Notes: generated from the letters alone by a model not told the origin. A stretch of DNA of 20,240 bases from Frankiaceae bacterium (GCA_947479995.1 CANKBT010000013.1:1-20240); one strand, 5' to 3'. Positions 1 to 6,597 are shown, counted from the stretch's first letter. Translations and numbers: made by a program.

Positions 1-464
1 CGCATGGCGAGCACCGGCGCGGCGCGCGCGACGCCGAAGGCCAGGCCGACGACCCCGCCCGCGAGCGGGCTGCCGGTCAGCACGGCGAGCACCAGCGCCG
101 CGTAGAGCAGCGGCGACGTGACGATCGTGACGAGCCCGACGCCGAGCTGCGCGCCGTAGCCGAAGCCGTAGACCCAGCCGCGGTAGCGGTGCAGCCAGTC
201 CTCGTCGACCTGCCGGTGCCAGGTCGGCAGCTGCGGCAGGCGGCCGGTCTCGACGAGCACCGCGAGGACCGCGAGCACGGCGAGCAGGCCGAGCGCGGCG
301 ACCGCGACGCCGGTGCGCTCGAGCGGCAGCAGCCACCCGACCGCGCCGAGCAGCGTGCCGAGGGCGACCCCGCCGAGGGCGGAGCCGAGCATGTGGGCCG
401 TGGCCGTGACCGGCCAGCGGCTGGCGCGTCCCCGCTCACCGAGCGGGGTGATGCTCGAGAGCAT
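1..464 (-). CDS. CcdA/MauF-like integral membrane protein (partial, C-terminus beyond left edge)
   Basis: This is an open frame of 154 codons from an ATG at 464 to the window edge. A GAGG element lies about eight bases upstream of the ATG. After a short hydrophilic start come hydrophobic segments at about residues 26-46, 51-71, 105-130 and 133-154. A polar stretch with Trp, His and Arg (about 79-98) separates the second and third. The segment ending in AFGVARAAPVLA resembles the Gly/Arg/Pro helix of CcdA/DsbD-type thiol-disulfide transporters, the fold to which MauF is related. It is the last visible gene of a minus-strand operon after a MauE-like protein and a thioredoxin-like protein, which supports a role in passing electrons across the membrane to extracytoplasmic thiols. 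No Cys is visible in the part present, so the redox Cys pair of CcdA is either in the missing part or absent. It could be another polytopic membrane protein. Confidence 0.6.
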   Translation of the reverse strand, partial: MLSSITPLGERGRASRWPVTATAHMLGSALGGVALGTLLGAVGWLLPLERTGVAVAALGLLAVLAVLAVLVETGRLPQLPTWHRQVDEDWLHRYRGWVYGFGYGAQLGVGLVTIVTSPLLYAALVLAVLTGSPLAGGVVGLAFGVARAAPVLAM

Positions 465-473
465 CGACTCGCC

Positions 474-554
474 TCAAGGCGACCACATCGCCCGGAGGGC
501 GGCCAGGACCGCGACGGGGACGCCGACGAGCAGCGCCCAGGTGGACAGGGCCAC
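474..554 (-). CDS. putative 26-residue single-pass membrane peptide
   Basis: A GTG at 554 opens a 26-codon frame ending in TGA at 474. The peptide starts MALSTWALLVGVPVAVLAAL and ends with Arg-Ala-Met-Trp-Ser-Pro. It is a single hydrophobic helix with one basic residue near its C-terminus, which predicts the N-terminus outside and the C-terminus inside. The frame fits exactly between its neighbours: it begins three bases after the stop of the thioredoxin-like gene and ends nine bases before the ATG of the CcdA-like gene. That close fit and the membrane-helix composition argue for a real small gene. Against it are its size, a weak ribosome binding site (AGGG-like, inside the upstream gene) and no recognised family. 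It could simply be a short spacer that happens to be open. Confidence 0.45.
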   Translation of the reverse strand: MALSTWALLVGVPVAVLAALRAMWSP

Positions 555-557
555 GCG

Positions 558-1358
558 CTAGCCCTGCGCCCGCGGCAGGTCGGCGACCTCGTCGGCGGTG
601 AGCTCGAGGCTCGGGTGGCCCGGCATGATCCCCGCGGCCATGAGCTCGCGGTCGGCGCGGGCCTCGCGGTGGGCGCCGTCGCCGTGGTCGGGGCGGTGGC
701 TGTGCTCGGGGGAGCCGTGAGCGTGGGCGTGGTCGCGCACGTCGCGCTGGCGGTCGCCGACGGCGTTGGTGACGAGCCGCTCGACCTGCTCCCAGGACGT
801 CGCGCTGCCCTCGCCGGCGACCCGGCCGGCGGCGCCGTCGACGAGCACGAAGTACGGCGAGCCCGGCACCTCGTACTGCTCCCACACCTCGGTGGACATG
901 ACGACGTCGAGCCCGTCGGCGGCCAGGCCGGCGACGGCGGTCGCGCTCTCGCGCTCGGTGCCCTGCGTGACGACGACCAGGCGGGTGCCGCGCGGCAGCC
1001 CGAGCGGCGCGCGGTCGCGGAAGCGCTCCCAGAAGCCGTGGCAGGTCAGGCAGCCGCTCGACAGGAAGGCGATGAGCACGTCGCCGCCGGACGTCACCGA
1101 CAGCTGCACGCTGTCGCCGGCGGGCGTGGTGCCCGCGACGTCGGGCGCCGAGGAGCCGGTGAGGCCGGCGGGGCCGACGACGCCGCGGCCGACCTCGAAG
1201 GGCACGTCGACCGGGCCGGCGGCCGGCGCGGTGTCCTCGCGGCCGGCGCCGAGCTCGTGCAGCGAGCGGAGGATCTCGGCGTGGCTGCGCAGCAGGCCGG
1301 CGACGAGCACGGCGAGCAGCGCCACGACGACGGCGAGGGCGATCACGAGGACGGTCAC
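558..1358 (-). CDS. membrane-anchored thioredoxin-fold protein (MauD/TlpA-like) with His-rich C-terminus
   Basis: This 266-residue protein has an N-terminal anchor (about residues 3-23), a linker, and a redoxin domain from about 60 to 195. Its active site is the CxxC pair C103-L-T-C106. Later landmarks are the beta-strand LVVVTQG (127-133) and the cis-proline region PGSPYFVLVDG (165-175), which are normal for thioredoxin folds. MauD/TlpA-like proteins work on the outer face of the membrane and reduce or isomerise disulfides. The tail from 206 to 230 carries seven His (210, 212, 214, 219, 221, 225, 230), which is unusual and suggests metal binding. The start is the GTG at 1358, overlapping the stop of the upstream MauE-like gene as GTGA, with GGGAG upstream. 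A longer open frame extends further upstream, but it overlaps the MauE gene and has no membrane or redox features. The client protein is unknown. Confidence 0.85.
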   Translation of the reverse strand: MTVLVIALAVVVALLAVLVAGLLRSHAEILRSLHELGAGREDTAPAAGPVDVPFEVGRGVVGPAGLTGSSAPDVAGTTPAGDSVQLSVTSGGDVLIAFLSSGCLTCHGFWERFRDRAPLGLPRGTRLVVVTQGTERESATAVAGLAADGLDVVMSTEVWEQYEVPGSPYFVLVDGAAGRVAGEGSATSWEQVERLVTNAVGDRQRDVRDHAHAHGSPEHSHRPDHGDGAHREARADRELMAAGIMPGHPSLELTADEVADLPRAQG

Positions 1359-1909
1359 GGGGCGGTGCTCCCAGCTGCAGGGCGGAGGGGGGCGACGAGC
1401 GCCCGCGCGGCGGTGAGCCGCGGCAGGGCGCTGAGGACGAGGACGGCCAGCCAGGCCAGCAGCCCGGCCGAGGCCGCGGCGCCGACGGCGACGAGCGCGC
1501 CGTCGTCGCCGAGCGAGGGCAGCCCGGCGGCCGGCCCGGCGGCCACGGCGGCGGCGCAGGCGGCGAGCAGCCCGGTGACCACGACGTGCAAGGGGGTCGG
1601 CGGCAGGTCGGGCTCGCCGAAGCAGCCGCACGAGCTCAGCGGGCCGCCGCGCAGCAGGGCCGCGCCGACGAAGGCGGTGAAGCCGGCGTAGGCGAGCGCG
1701 ACGAGCACCGGGGTGCCGGGCACCTCGAGCAGGGCGGCGACGGCGAGGGCCACCTCGACGAGCCCGAGGGCCCGCACGAGGACCGGCGAGGAGGGGAGGC
1801 GCTGGGTGCGCAGCGCCTGGGAGGCGCCGGCGGGGGAGCGGAGCTTGCCCGCGCCCGCGGCGAGCAGGAGCAGGCAGGCCGCCAGGTAGGGCACGAGGAG
1901 CGGCTGCAC
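1355..1909 (-). CDS. MauE-family redox-associated membrane protein
   Basis: This 184-residue polytopic protein has predicted helices at about 5-22, 44-62, 66-86, 105-125 and 135-160. The motif SSCGCFG sits after the third helix (C94 and C96). The fold and the Cys-Gly-Cys-Phe-Gly motif are typical of the MauE/DoxX-related membrane proteins that accompany MauD-type thioredoxins. MauE was first known from methylamine dehydrogenase maturation, but no methylamine dehydrogenase subunit is seen here. In actinobacteria these proteins occur alone with redoxins, so a general extracytoplasmic thiol-transfer role is inferred. It is the first gene of the operon. The GTG at 1909 is chosen because it lies exactly where a transcript from the predicted promoter (1916-1944) would begin, and no Shine-Dalgarno sequence precedes it. 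It overlaps the next gene by four bases. Confidence 0.82.
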   Translation of the reverse strand: MQPLLVPYLAACLLLLAAGAGKLRSPAGASQALRTQRLPSSPVLVRALGLVEVALAVAALLEVPGTPVLVALAYAGFTAFVGAALLRGGPLSSCGCFGEPDLPPTPLHVVVTGLLAACAAAVAAGPAAGLPSLGDDGALVAVGAAASAGLLAWLAVLVLSALPRLTAARALVAPLRPAAGSTAP

Positions 1910-1915
1910 CCGGAC

Positions 1916-1944
1916 ACCGTGCGTGACCGCTCGGCGAGGGTCAA
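1916..1944 (-). promoter_or_regulatory. predicted leaderless promoter of the redox operon
   Basis: On the minus strand TTGACC (1944-1939) is followed by 17 bases and CACGGT (1921-1916), which keeps the A2 and T6 of a -10 element. The normal start point would be base 1909, the G of the GTG start codon. The transcript would then have no leader, which is common in actinobacteria and explains the missing ribosome binding site. The first -10 base is not consensus. Confidence 0.5.
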
Positions 1945-2007
1945 GTCGGCGCGCGGCGGGCAGGACGAGCCGATGCGCCGCAGGAGGGCGTCACGCAGCG
2001 CTCCCGG

Positions 2008-2036
2008 GTGATCGCCGAGCGGCACCGGCCTAGCGT
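2008..2036 (+). promoter_or_regulatory. predicted leaderless promoter of the M20 dipeptidase
   Basis: TAGCGT (2031-2036) is a good actinobacterial -10 element (TAnnnT). Six bases follow, then the GTG start at 2043, placing +1 at the start codon. The -35 region 17 bases upstream (GTGATC, 2008-2013) matches the consensus only in part. The 133-base gap 1910-2042 thus holds two divergent promoters and nothing else I can recognise. Confidence 0.55.
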
Positions 2037-2042
2037 GGGGCG

Positions 2043-3383
2043 GTGCGCACCGCCGACGACCTCCGAGCCGCCCTCGCCGACGTCCTGCCGGGCGCCCGCG
2101 CCGACCTCGAGGCGCTCGTGCGGGTGCCGTCGGTGTCGGTCGACCCCGCCCGCGCCGGGGCGGTGCAGGAGGCCGCGGACGCGGTCGCGGCGCACGCCCG
2201 CGACGCCGGCGCCGCCTCGGTCGAGGTGGTCCGCGCCGACGGGGGAGCGCCTGCCGTGCTCGCCTCGTGGCCCGCGCCCGAGGGCGCCCCGACCGTGCTG
2301 CTCTACGCCCACCTCGACGTGCAGCCCACCGGCCCGGAGCAGGAGTGGACGAGCCCGCCGTTCGCGCCGACCGAGCGCGACGGCCGGCTCTACGGCCGCG
2401 GCGCCGCCGACGACAAGGCCGGCGTGCTCATGCACCTGGCCGTGCTGCGGGCCTTCGGCGGCACGCCGCCGTGCGGCGTCGTGCTGTTCGTCGAGGGCGA
2501 GGAGGAGGTCGGCTCGCCGACCCTGCCCGCGCTGCTGGCGGCCCACCGCGACCGGCTGCGCGCCGACGTCATCGTCATCGCCGACTCGGCCAACGCCGCC
2601 GTCGACGTGCCGGCCTTCACGACCAGCCTGCGCGGGCTGGTCGACCTGCTCGTCGAGGTGCACCTGCTCGCGCGCCCGGTGCACTCCGGGCTGTTCGGCG
2701 GGCCGGTCGGCGACGCCCTCACCGCGCTGTGCCGGCTGCTCGCGACGCTGCACGACGACGAGGGCGCCGTCGCCGTCGCCGGCCTGCACCGCGGCACGAG
2801 CGACGCGCCGGACCTCGACGCGGACGTCTTCCGCGGCGACGTCGGCCTCGTCGACGGCGGGCAGCTGCTGGGCCGCGGCACGCTGCCCGAGCGGATGTGG
2901 CACCAGCCCGCCGTGACGGTCATCGGCCTCGACGCCCCCGCCACCGCGGACGCCAGCAACGTGCTGCTGCCGCGCGCCCGCGCGAAGGTCAGCCTGCGCC
3001 TGGCGCCCGGCGACGACGCGGCCCGGGCGCGCGCGGCGCTCACCGCGCACCTGCAGGAGCACGCGCCGTGGGGCGCCGAGGTCACCGTGAGCGGGGGCTC
3101 GTCCGGCGAGCCGTTCGCGCTCGAGCCGAGCGGCCCGACGTACGACCTCGCGCGGCAGGCCTTCGCCGACGCGTACGGCAACGACGCGGTCGAGGCGGGC
3201 ATCGGCGGGTCGATCCCCTTCATCGCCGAGTTCGCCCGGGCGTACCCCGGCGCCACGGTGCTCGTCACCGGCGTCGGCGACCCGGCCTCGCGCTGGCACG
3301 GGATCGACGAGTCGCTGCACCTCGGCATGTGGGAGCGGGCCTGCCTCGCCGAGGCGCTGCTGCTGGAGCGGCTGAGCGGCTGA
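2043..3383 (+). CDS. M20-family dipeptidase (metallopeptidase)
   Basis: This 446-residue protein is full length for the dipeptidase/carnosinase-like branch of family M20. The two-zinc site is complete: H90 and D92 in AHLDVQP, the bridging Asp in GRGAADDKAG (D123), the catalytic Glu and neighbouring metal Glu in EGEEEVGS (E154, E155), D181 in IADSANA, and the C-terminal H419 in WHGIDES. The lid/dimerisation domain runs from about 195 to 310 and contains the family landmark PVHSGLFGGP (212-221). It probably hydrolyses dipeptides or N-acylated amino acids in the cytoplasm, since no signal peptide is present. The exact substrate cannot be read from sequence. The GTG at 2043 is supported by the -10 element six bases upstream. 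The last codons lie in a tandem 8-base repeat. Confidence 0.93.
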   Translation: MRTADDLRAALADVLPGARADLEALVRVPSVSVDPARAGAVQEAADAVAAHARDAGAASVEVVRADGGAPAVLASWPAPEGAPTVLLYAHLDVQPTGPEQEWTSPPFAPTERDGRLYGRGAADDKAGVLMHLAVLRAFGGTPPCGVVLFVEGEEEVGSPTLPALLAAHRDRLRADVIVIADSANAAVDVPAFTTSLRGLVDLLVEVHLLARPVHSGLFGGPVGDALTALCRLLATLHDDEGAVAVAGLHRGTSDAPDLDADVFRGDVGLVDGGQLLGRGTLPERMWHQPAVTVIGLDAPATADASNVLLPRARAKVSLRLAPGDDAARARAALTAHLQEHAPWGAEVTVSGGSSGEPFALEPSGPTYDLARQAFADAYGNDAVEAGIGGSIPFIAEFARAYPGATVLVTGVGDPASRWHGIDESLHLGMWERACLAEALLLERLSG

Positions 3384-3397
3384 GCGGCTGGGCGGCT
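3366..3397 (+). repeat. tandem 8-base repeat across the dipeptidase stop codon
   Basis: GAGCGGCT occurs three times in a row (3366-3389), followed by one copy with a single change, GGGCGGCT (3390-3397). The TGA stop of the dipeptidase (3381-3383) falls within the array. Gain or loss of one 8-base unit would change the reading frame at the extreme C-terminus. Only the last five or six residues are affected, so function is unlikely to depend on it. Confidence 0.75.
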
Positions 3398-3419
3398 GGG
3401 CACGGGCCGCCGGGCACGC

Positions 3420-3453
3420 CGACGGCCCGCCCCCGGTGGGGGACGGGCCGTCG
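3420..3453. terminator. bidirectional hairpin terminator between convergent genes
   Basis: The left arm CGACGGCCCGCCCCC (3420-3434) pairs with GGGGG-A-CGGGCCGTCG (3438-3453) with one bulged A and a GGT loop, giving about 15 base pairs, nearly all G-C. It lies between the stops of two convergent genes (3383 and 3466), where it can serve both strands. There is no T-tract, as is frequent for actinobacterial terminators. Confidence 0.8.
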
Positions 3454-3465
3454 GGGCGGTGCGGG

Positions 3466-4143
3466 CTAGTCGGCGGCGCGCTCGGCCTGCCGCGCGGCCT
3501 TCTCGGCGTCGGCCAGCTCGGCCAGGCGCTCGGCGTCGGCGCGGCGCTGCTGCGCCTCGCCGGTCTGCGCGACGGCGTCGGAGAGCTCGGCGCGCGGGGC
3601 GGCGGTGGCCGCCTCGGTGCGCTCCTCGATGGCCTCGCGCTGGGCGTCGGCGCGCTCGCGCTCGGCCTGCAGGCGCTGCTGCGCCTTGTCCTGCGCGGCC
3701 TTCGCGGCCCGCGCCTGCTTCGCGTCGGCGGTGCGCTCGGCGTCGGCCTTGGCCTGGGCGGCGGCGGCCCTCGACGTCGCGGTGCGCTGCGAGCGCTGCT
3801 GGGCGGCCTGCGCCTTGGCCTGCTCGGCCTGCTCGAGCTGGGCGTCGAGCTGCGCGTCGGCCTCGGCCTTGCGCTGCTCGGCCTTCTCCTCCAGCGCGAC
3901 GGCCCGCTCGAGCACCTCGACGCGGCGGGTGAGCAGGCGGCCGCGCTGCGCGAGGGCCTCGTCGGCCAGCAGCGAGCCGGCGGTGCGGTCGAGCGTGCCG
4001 AGCACGCGCTCGTACGCCAGGCGCACGGGGCTGTCCTCGGCCAGGCGGGTGGCGACGACCTTCGTCTCGAGCAGGTGCGACGGGTACCGCAGCGCCTTGT
4101 ACTCGAGGGCGAGGACGGAACGGGGGACGGTCAGGGCGTTCAC
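3466..4143 (-). CDS. Ala-rich coiled-coil protein of the 'IF2 family translation initiation factor' group (name misleading)
   Basis: This 225-residue protein has a globular-looking N-terminus (1-80) containing VPRSVLALEYKALRYPSHLL and LAYERVLGTLD, then a long charged coiled coil rich in Ala, Glu, Gln, Lys and Arg to the end. The layout and the ending DAEKAARQAERAAD match an actinobacterial family that databases often call 'IF2 family translation initiation factor'. No GTPase motif or other IF2 domain is present, so that name probably reflects only compositional likeness to the Ala-rich N-terminus of IF2. Its function is unknown. The GTG at 4143 is preceded by AGGAG at good spacing; a longer frame to 4227 would overlap the upstream gene. 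It lies 31 bases after the CsbD-like gene and is probably co-transcribed with it. Confidence 0.8.
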   Translation of the reverse strand: MNALTVPRSVLALEYKALRYPSHLLETKVVATRLAEDSPVRLAYERVLGTLDRTAGSLLADEALAQRGRLLTRRVEVLERAVALEEKAEQRKAEADAQLDAQLEQAEQAKAQAAQQRSQRTATSRAAAAQAKADAERTADAKQARAAKAAQDKAQQRLQAERERADAQREAIEERTEAATAAPRAELSDAVAQTGEAQQRRADAERLAELADAEKAARQAERAAD

Positions 4144-4174
4144 GAGTGGCTCCTGGGGTCGGCGGGGCGGGAGG

Positions 4175-4732
4175 TCAGGACGGCAGGCCGGCCTCGGCGG
4201 CGAGGCGGTCGGCCTCGTCCCGGGCACGGGCGGCGGCGGCCTCGGCGGCCTCCGCGCTGTCGACCTGGGCGTCGGCGGCCTGGGCGGCCTGCTGCGCCTG
4301 GGCCTCGGCCTGCGACTCCTGCGCGCGGGCCTGCACGGCGGCGGTGGCCTGCTCGGCGGCGGCGCGCTGCTCGGCGGCGGCCTTGGCGGCGGCCTCCTGG
4401 CGCTCGGCCTCGGCGGCGGCGGCCGCCTGCTCGGCCTGCGCCTGCTGCACGACCTGCGCCTCCTGCGCCTGCTCGGCGGCGGCGACGGCCTGCTCCTGCT
4501 GGGCGGCGGCGGCCTGCTCGCGCTGCAGCTGCTCGGCGGCCTCCTGCGCGCGCACCTCGGCGACGGCCTCGGTGGCGCTCGCCTCCTTGCGGGCGGCGGC
4601 CTCGGCCTGCTGCAGCTGCCCCTCGGCGGCCAGCGAGTCGTTGCCGGTCACCGCGCCGGCGACCTCCTTGACCTTGCCGGTGACCGAGCCGAGCAGGCCC
4701 TTGCGCGCCTCGTCGGCGGCGTTGTCCGTCAC
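4175..4732 (-). CDS. CsbD-like N-terminal segment fused to a long Ala/Gln/Glu coiled coil
   Basis: This protein has 185 residues. Residues 10-48 read RKGLLGSVTGKVKEVAGAVT and on to GNDSLAAEGQLQQAE, close to the GKxKExxGxxxGDxxLxxEG pattern of CsbD-like stress proteins. The rest (about 40-180) is almost wholly Ala, Gln, Glu and Arg and should form one long helix or coiled coil. CsbD was first described as a general-stress gene in Bacillus, and its biochemical role is unknown. The start is the GTG at 4732 with AGGAGG four bases upstream. It is the first gene of a two-gene unit with the other coiled-coil protein, suggesting the two helices interact, though this is inference. The 120-base gap upstream (4733-4852) is shared with the divergent kinase gene; I see no convincing promoter for this strand in it. 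Confidence 0.8.
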   Translation of the reverse strand: MTDNAADEARKGLLGSVTGKVKEVAGAVTGNDSLAAEGQLQQAEAAARKEASATEAVAEVRAQEAAEQLQREQAAAAQQEQAVAAAEQAQEAQVVQQAQAEQAAAAAEAERQEAAAKAAAEQRAAAEQATAAVQARAQESQAEAQAQQAAQAADAQVDSAEAAEAAAARARDEADRLAAEAGLPS

Positions 4733-4839
4733 GTGTCCTCCTGAGGTGGTGGTGCGTGTCGTACGGCGTCCGCTGCCTCCTTCCCGCTCGCGCCGAGCAG
4801 CGACGGCGCGGGCGCGGAGGGATGGGTCACAGGCCCCCG

Positions 4840-4845
4840 TACGGT
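4840..4845 (+). promoter_or_regulatory. -10 element of a predicted leaderless promoter for the kinase/glycosidase operon
   Basis: TACGGT (4840-4845) matches TAnnnT and is followed by seven bases and then GTG at 4853. An alternative GTG at 4844 lies inside this element and would not be on the transcript, so the box decides the start. No good -35 is seen at 16 to 18 bases. Confidence 0.5.
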
Positions 4846-4852
4846 GCAGCGC

Positions 4853-5689
4853 GTGACCGGGGTGCTGGGCGTCGTCGGCGACCTCGTCGAGGACGTCGTC
4901 GTGTGGCCGGAGGGGCCGGTGCAGCGCGGCAGCGACACGCCCGCCAGGGTGTTCCGCTCCCGCGGCGGCAGCGCGGCCAACGTCGCGGTCGCCGCGGCGG
5001 CGCACGTGCCGGTGCGCTTCCTCGGGTGCGTCGGCGCCGACGCCCTGGGCGACCGCCTGGTGGGCGAGCTCGTGGCGGCGGGCGTCGACGCCCGCGTGCA
5101 GCGGCGGGGCCGCACCGGCAGCGTCGTCGTGCTCGTCGACACCGACGGCGAGCGCACCTTCCTGCCCGACCGGGCGGCGTCCGCCGCGCTCGCCCCGCCG
5201 GCGCCCGAGGACCTCGACGGCCTGGCGCTGCTGCACGTGCCGGCGTACGGGCTGGACGGCGGCGACACCGCGACGACGGTGCGCGCGCTGCTGGCGAGCG
5301 GCCGGCCGGTGAGCCTCGACGCGTCGAGCTGGGCGGTGCTGCGCGCCGTCGGCGACGTCCGCGCCCTGGTGGAGGCGGTGCGCCCGGTGGTGCTGTTCGC
5401 CAACGCCGACGAGGCGCGCGAGCTCGACCTGCCGGTGCCGGGCGTCGACGTCGTCGTCAAGGACGGCCCGCGCCCGACGGTGCTGCTGGCCGCCGACGGC
5501 ACCCGGCGCAGCTGGCCGGTCGACCCGGTCGCGGGCGTCCGCGACTCGACCGGCGCCGGGGACGCGTTCGCGGCGGGCTGGCTGTCCGCGATGCTGGAGG
5601 GGCGCGACCACGACGCGCGCGTGTCCCGCGCGCACGCGATGGCGCGCCGGGTGCTGCAGCACCCCGGAGCAGGAGGAGGACCCGCGTGA
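4853..5689 (+). CDS. psuK: PfkB-family sugar kinase, probable pseudouridine kinase
   Basis: This 278-residue protein has a ribokinase fold. The substrate-binding glycine stretch GGSAANVAVAAA is at 38-49, and the PfkB signature DSTGAGDAFAAGW is at 231-243 with D237 as catalytic base and the Gly run as anion hole. It ends by overlapping the glycosidase gene as GTGA, so the two are translationally coupled. PfkB kinases next to PsuG normally phosphorylate pseudouridine to pseudouridine 5'-phosphate, and the function is assigned mainly from this neighbour. The protein is somewhat shorter than Escherichia coli PsuK (about 313 residues). It could act on another nucleoside or on ribose. A start at 4844 is possible, but it overlaps the predicted -10 box and has no ribosome binding site. 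Confidence 0.82.
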   Translation: MTGVLGVVGDLVEDVVVWPEGPVQRGSDTPARVFRSRGGSAANVAVAAAAHVPVRFLGCVGADALGDRLVGELVAAGVDARVQRRGRTGSVVVLVDTDGERTFLPDRAASAALAPPAPEDLDGLALLHVPAYGLDGGDTATTVRALLASGRPVSLDASSWAVLRAVGDVRALVEAVRPVVLFANADEARELDLPVPGVDVVVKDGPRPTVLLAADGTRRSWPVDPVAGVRDSTGAGDAFAAGWLSAMLEGRDHDARVSRAHAMARRVLQHPGAGGGPA

Positions 5690-6597
5690 GCGCCGCCGTC
5701 GACGTGCTGGCCGTGCACGAGGAGGTGCGCACCGCGCTCGAGGAGGGGCGCCCGGTCGTCGCCATGGAGTCGACCATCTACTCCACCCTCGGGCTGCCGG
5801 TGCCGCACAACGCCGAGGCGCTGCGCCGCTGCCAGGCCGCGGTGCGCGAGGGCGGCGCCGTGCCGGCGGTGACCGCCGTGGTCGACGGCCGCTGGGTGGT
5901 CGGGCTGGCGCCCGAGCAGGAGGAGCGGGTGCTGCACGGCACCCGCAAGGTCGCCGAGCGCGACCTCGCGGTCGCGGCCGCGCAGCGCTGGGACGTCGGC
6001 GTGACCACGGTCAGCGCGAGCGTCGCGCTCGCCCACCGCGCCGGCATCGAGGTCTTCGCGACCGGAGGCATCGGCGGCGTGCACCGCGGGGTCGAGGTGA
6101 GCGGCGACGTCAGCGCCGACCTCGACGCGCTCGCGCAGCACCCCGTCGTCACGGTCTGCGCCGGCGCCAAGAGCTTCCTCGACCTCGCGCGCACGCTCGA
6201 GCACCTCGAGACCGCGGGCGTGCCGGTGCTCGGCTGGCGGTCCGACGACTTCCCGGCGTTCTACGTGCGCTCGAGCGGCCTGCCCGTGCCGCACCGCGTC
6301 GAGGACGCCCAGTCGGTGGCCCGGGTGCTCCGGCACCGGTCGCGCCCGCAGACCGGCGTGCTGCTCACCGTGCCGATCCCCGCGGAGGACGAGCTCGACC
6401 CCGCGCGGCACGACGCGGCGCTCGCCGCGGCCCTGCGGGCGGTGGACGAGTCGGGCATCACGGGCGCAGCGGTCACGCCGTACGTGCTGGAGCGGCTCGG
6501 GCGCGAGACCGAGGGCAGCAGCGTGCCCGCCAACCTCGCGCTCGCGGAGAGCAACGCGCGCGTCGCGGCGCAGGTCGCGACCGCGCTGGCGGGCTAG
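5686..6597 (+). CDS. psuG: pseudouridine-5'-phosphate glycosidase
   Basis: This enzyme splits the C-C glycosidic bond of pseudouridine 5'-phosphate, giving uracil and ribose 5-phosphate. The 303-residue protein is of usual length and nearly collinear with the E. coli enzyme. Conserved blocks are AMESTIYSTLGLP (E28), HGTRKVAERDLA (K88), ATGGIGGVHRG (125-134), DVSADLDALA (141-150), CAGAKSFLDL with the probable Schiff-base K162, and the C-terminal PANLALAESNA with N283. These match by position the E31, K93, K166 and N289 described for E. coli PsuG. The GTG at 5686 overlaps the kinase stop and is preceded by AGGAGGAGG. The PsuK-PsuG pair recycles pseudouridine from RNA turnover. Confidence 0.95.
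   Translation: MSAAVDVLAVHEEVRTALEEGRPVVAMESTIYSTLGLPVPHNAEALRRCQAAVREGGAVPAVTAVVDGRWVVGLAPEQEERVLHGTRKVAERDLAVAAAQRWDVGVTTVSASVALAHRAGIEVFATGGIGGVHRGVEVSGDVSADLDALAQHPVVTVCAGAKSFLDLARTLEHLETAGVPVLGWRSDDFPAFYVRSSGLPVPHRVEDAQSVARVLRHRSRPQTGVLLTVPIPAEDELDPARHDAALAAALRAVDESGITGAAVTPYVLERLGRETEGSSVPANLALAESNARVAAQVATALAG

Noticed and set aside
189..1691. A 500-codon plus-strand frame opposite the redox operon.
   Set aside because: The minus-strand genes have membrane helices and CxC/CxxC motifs; the plus-strand translation is compositional noise.
1..1909. A methylamine utilisation (mau) operon.
   Set aside because: Only maturation-type membrane and thioredoxin proteins are present; no dehydrogenase subunit or amicyanin is seen.
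3466..4143. Translation initiation factor IF-2.
   Set aside because: There is no GTPase domain and the protein is far too short. Only the Ala-rich coiled coil resembles the IF2 N-terminus.
4733..4852. A stress-sigma or ECF promoter for the CsbD-like gene (GGGAAG and CGTACGAC on the minus strand).
   Set aside because: The elements match only loosely and the spacing is not convincing, so no promoter is called on this strand.
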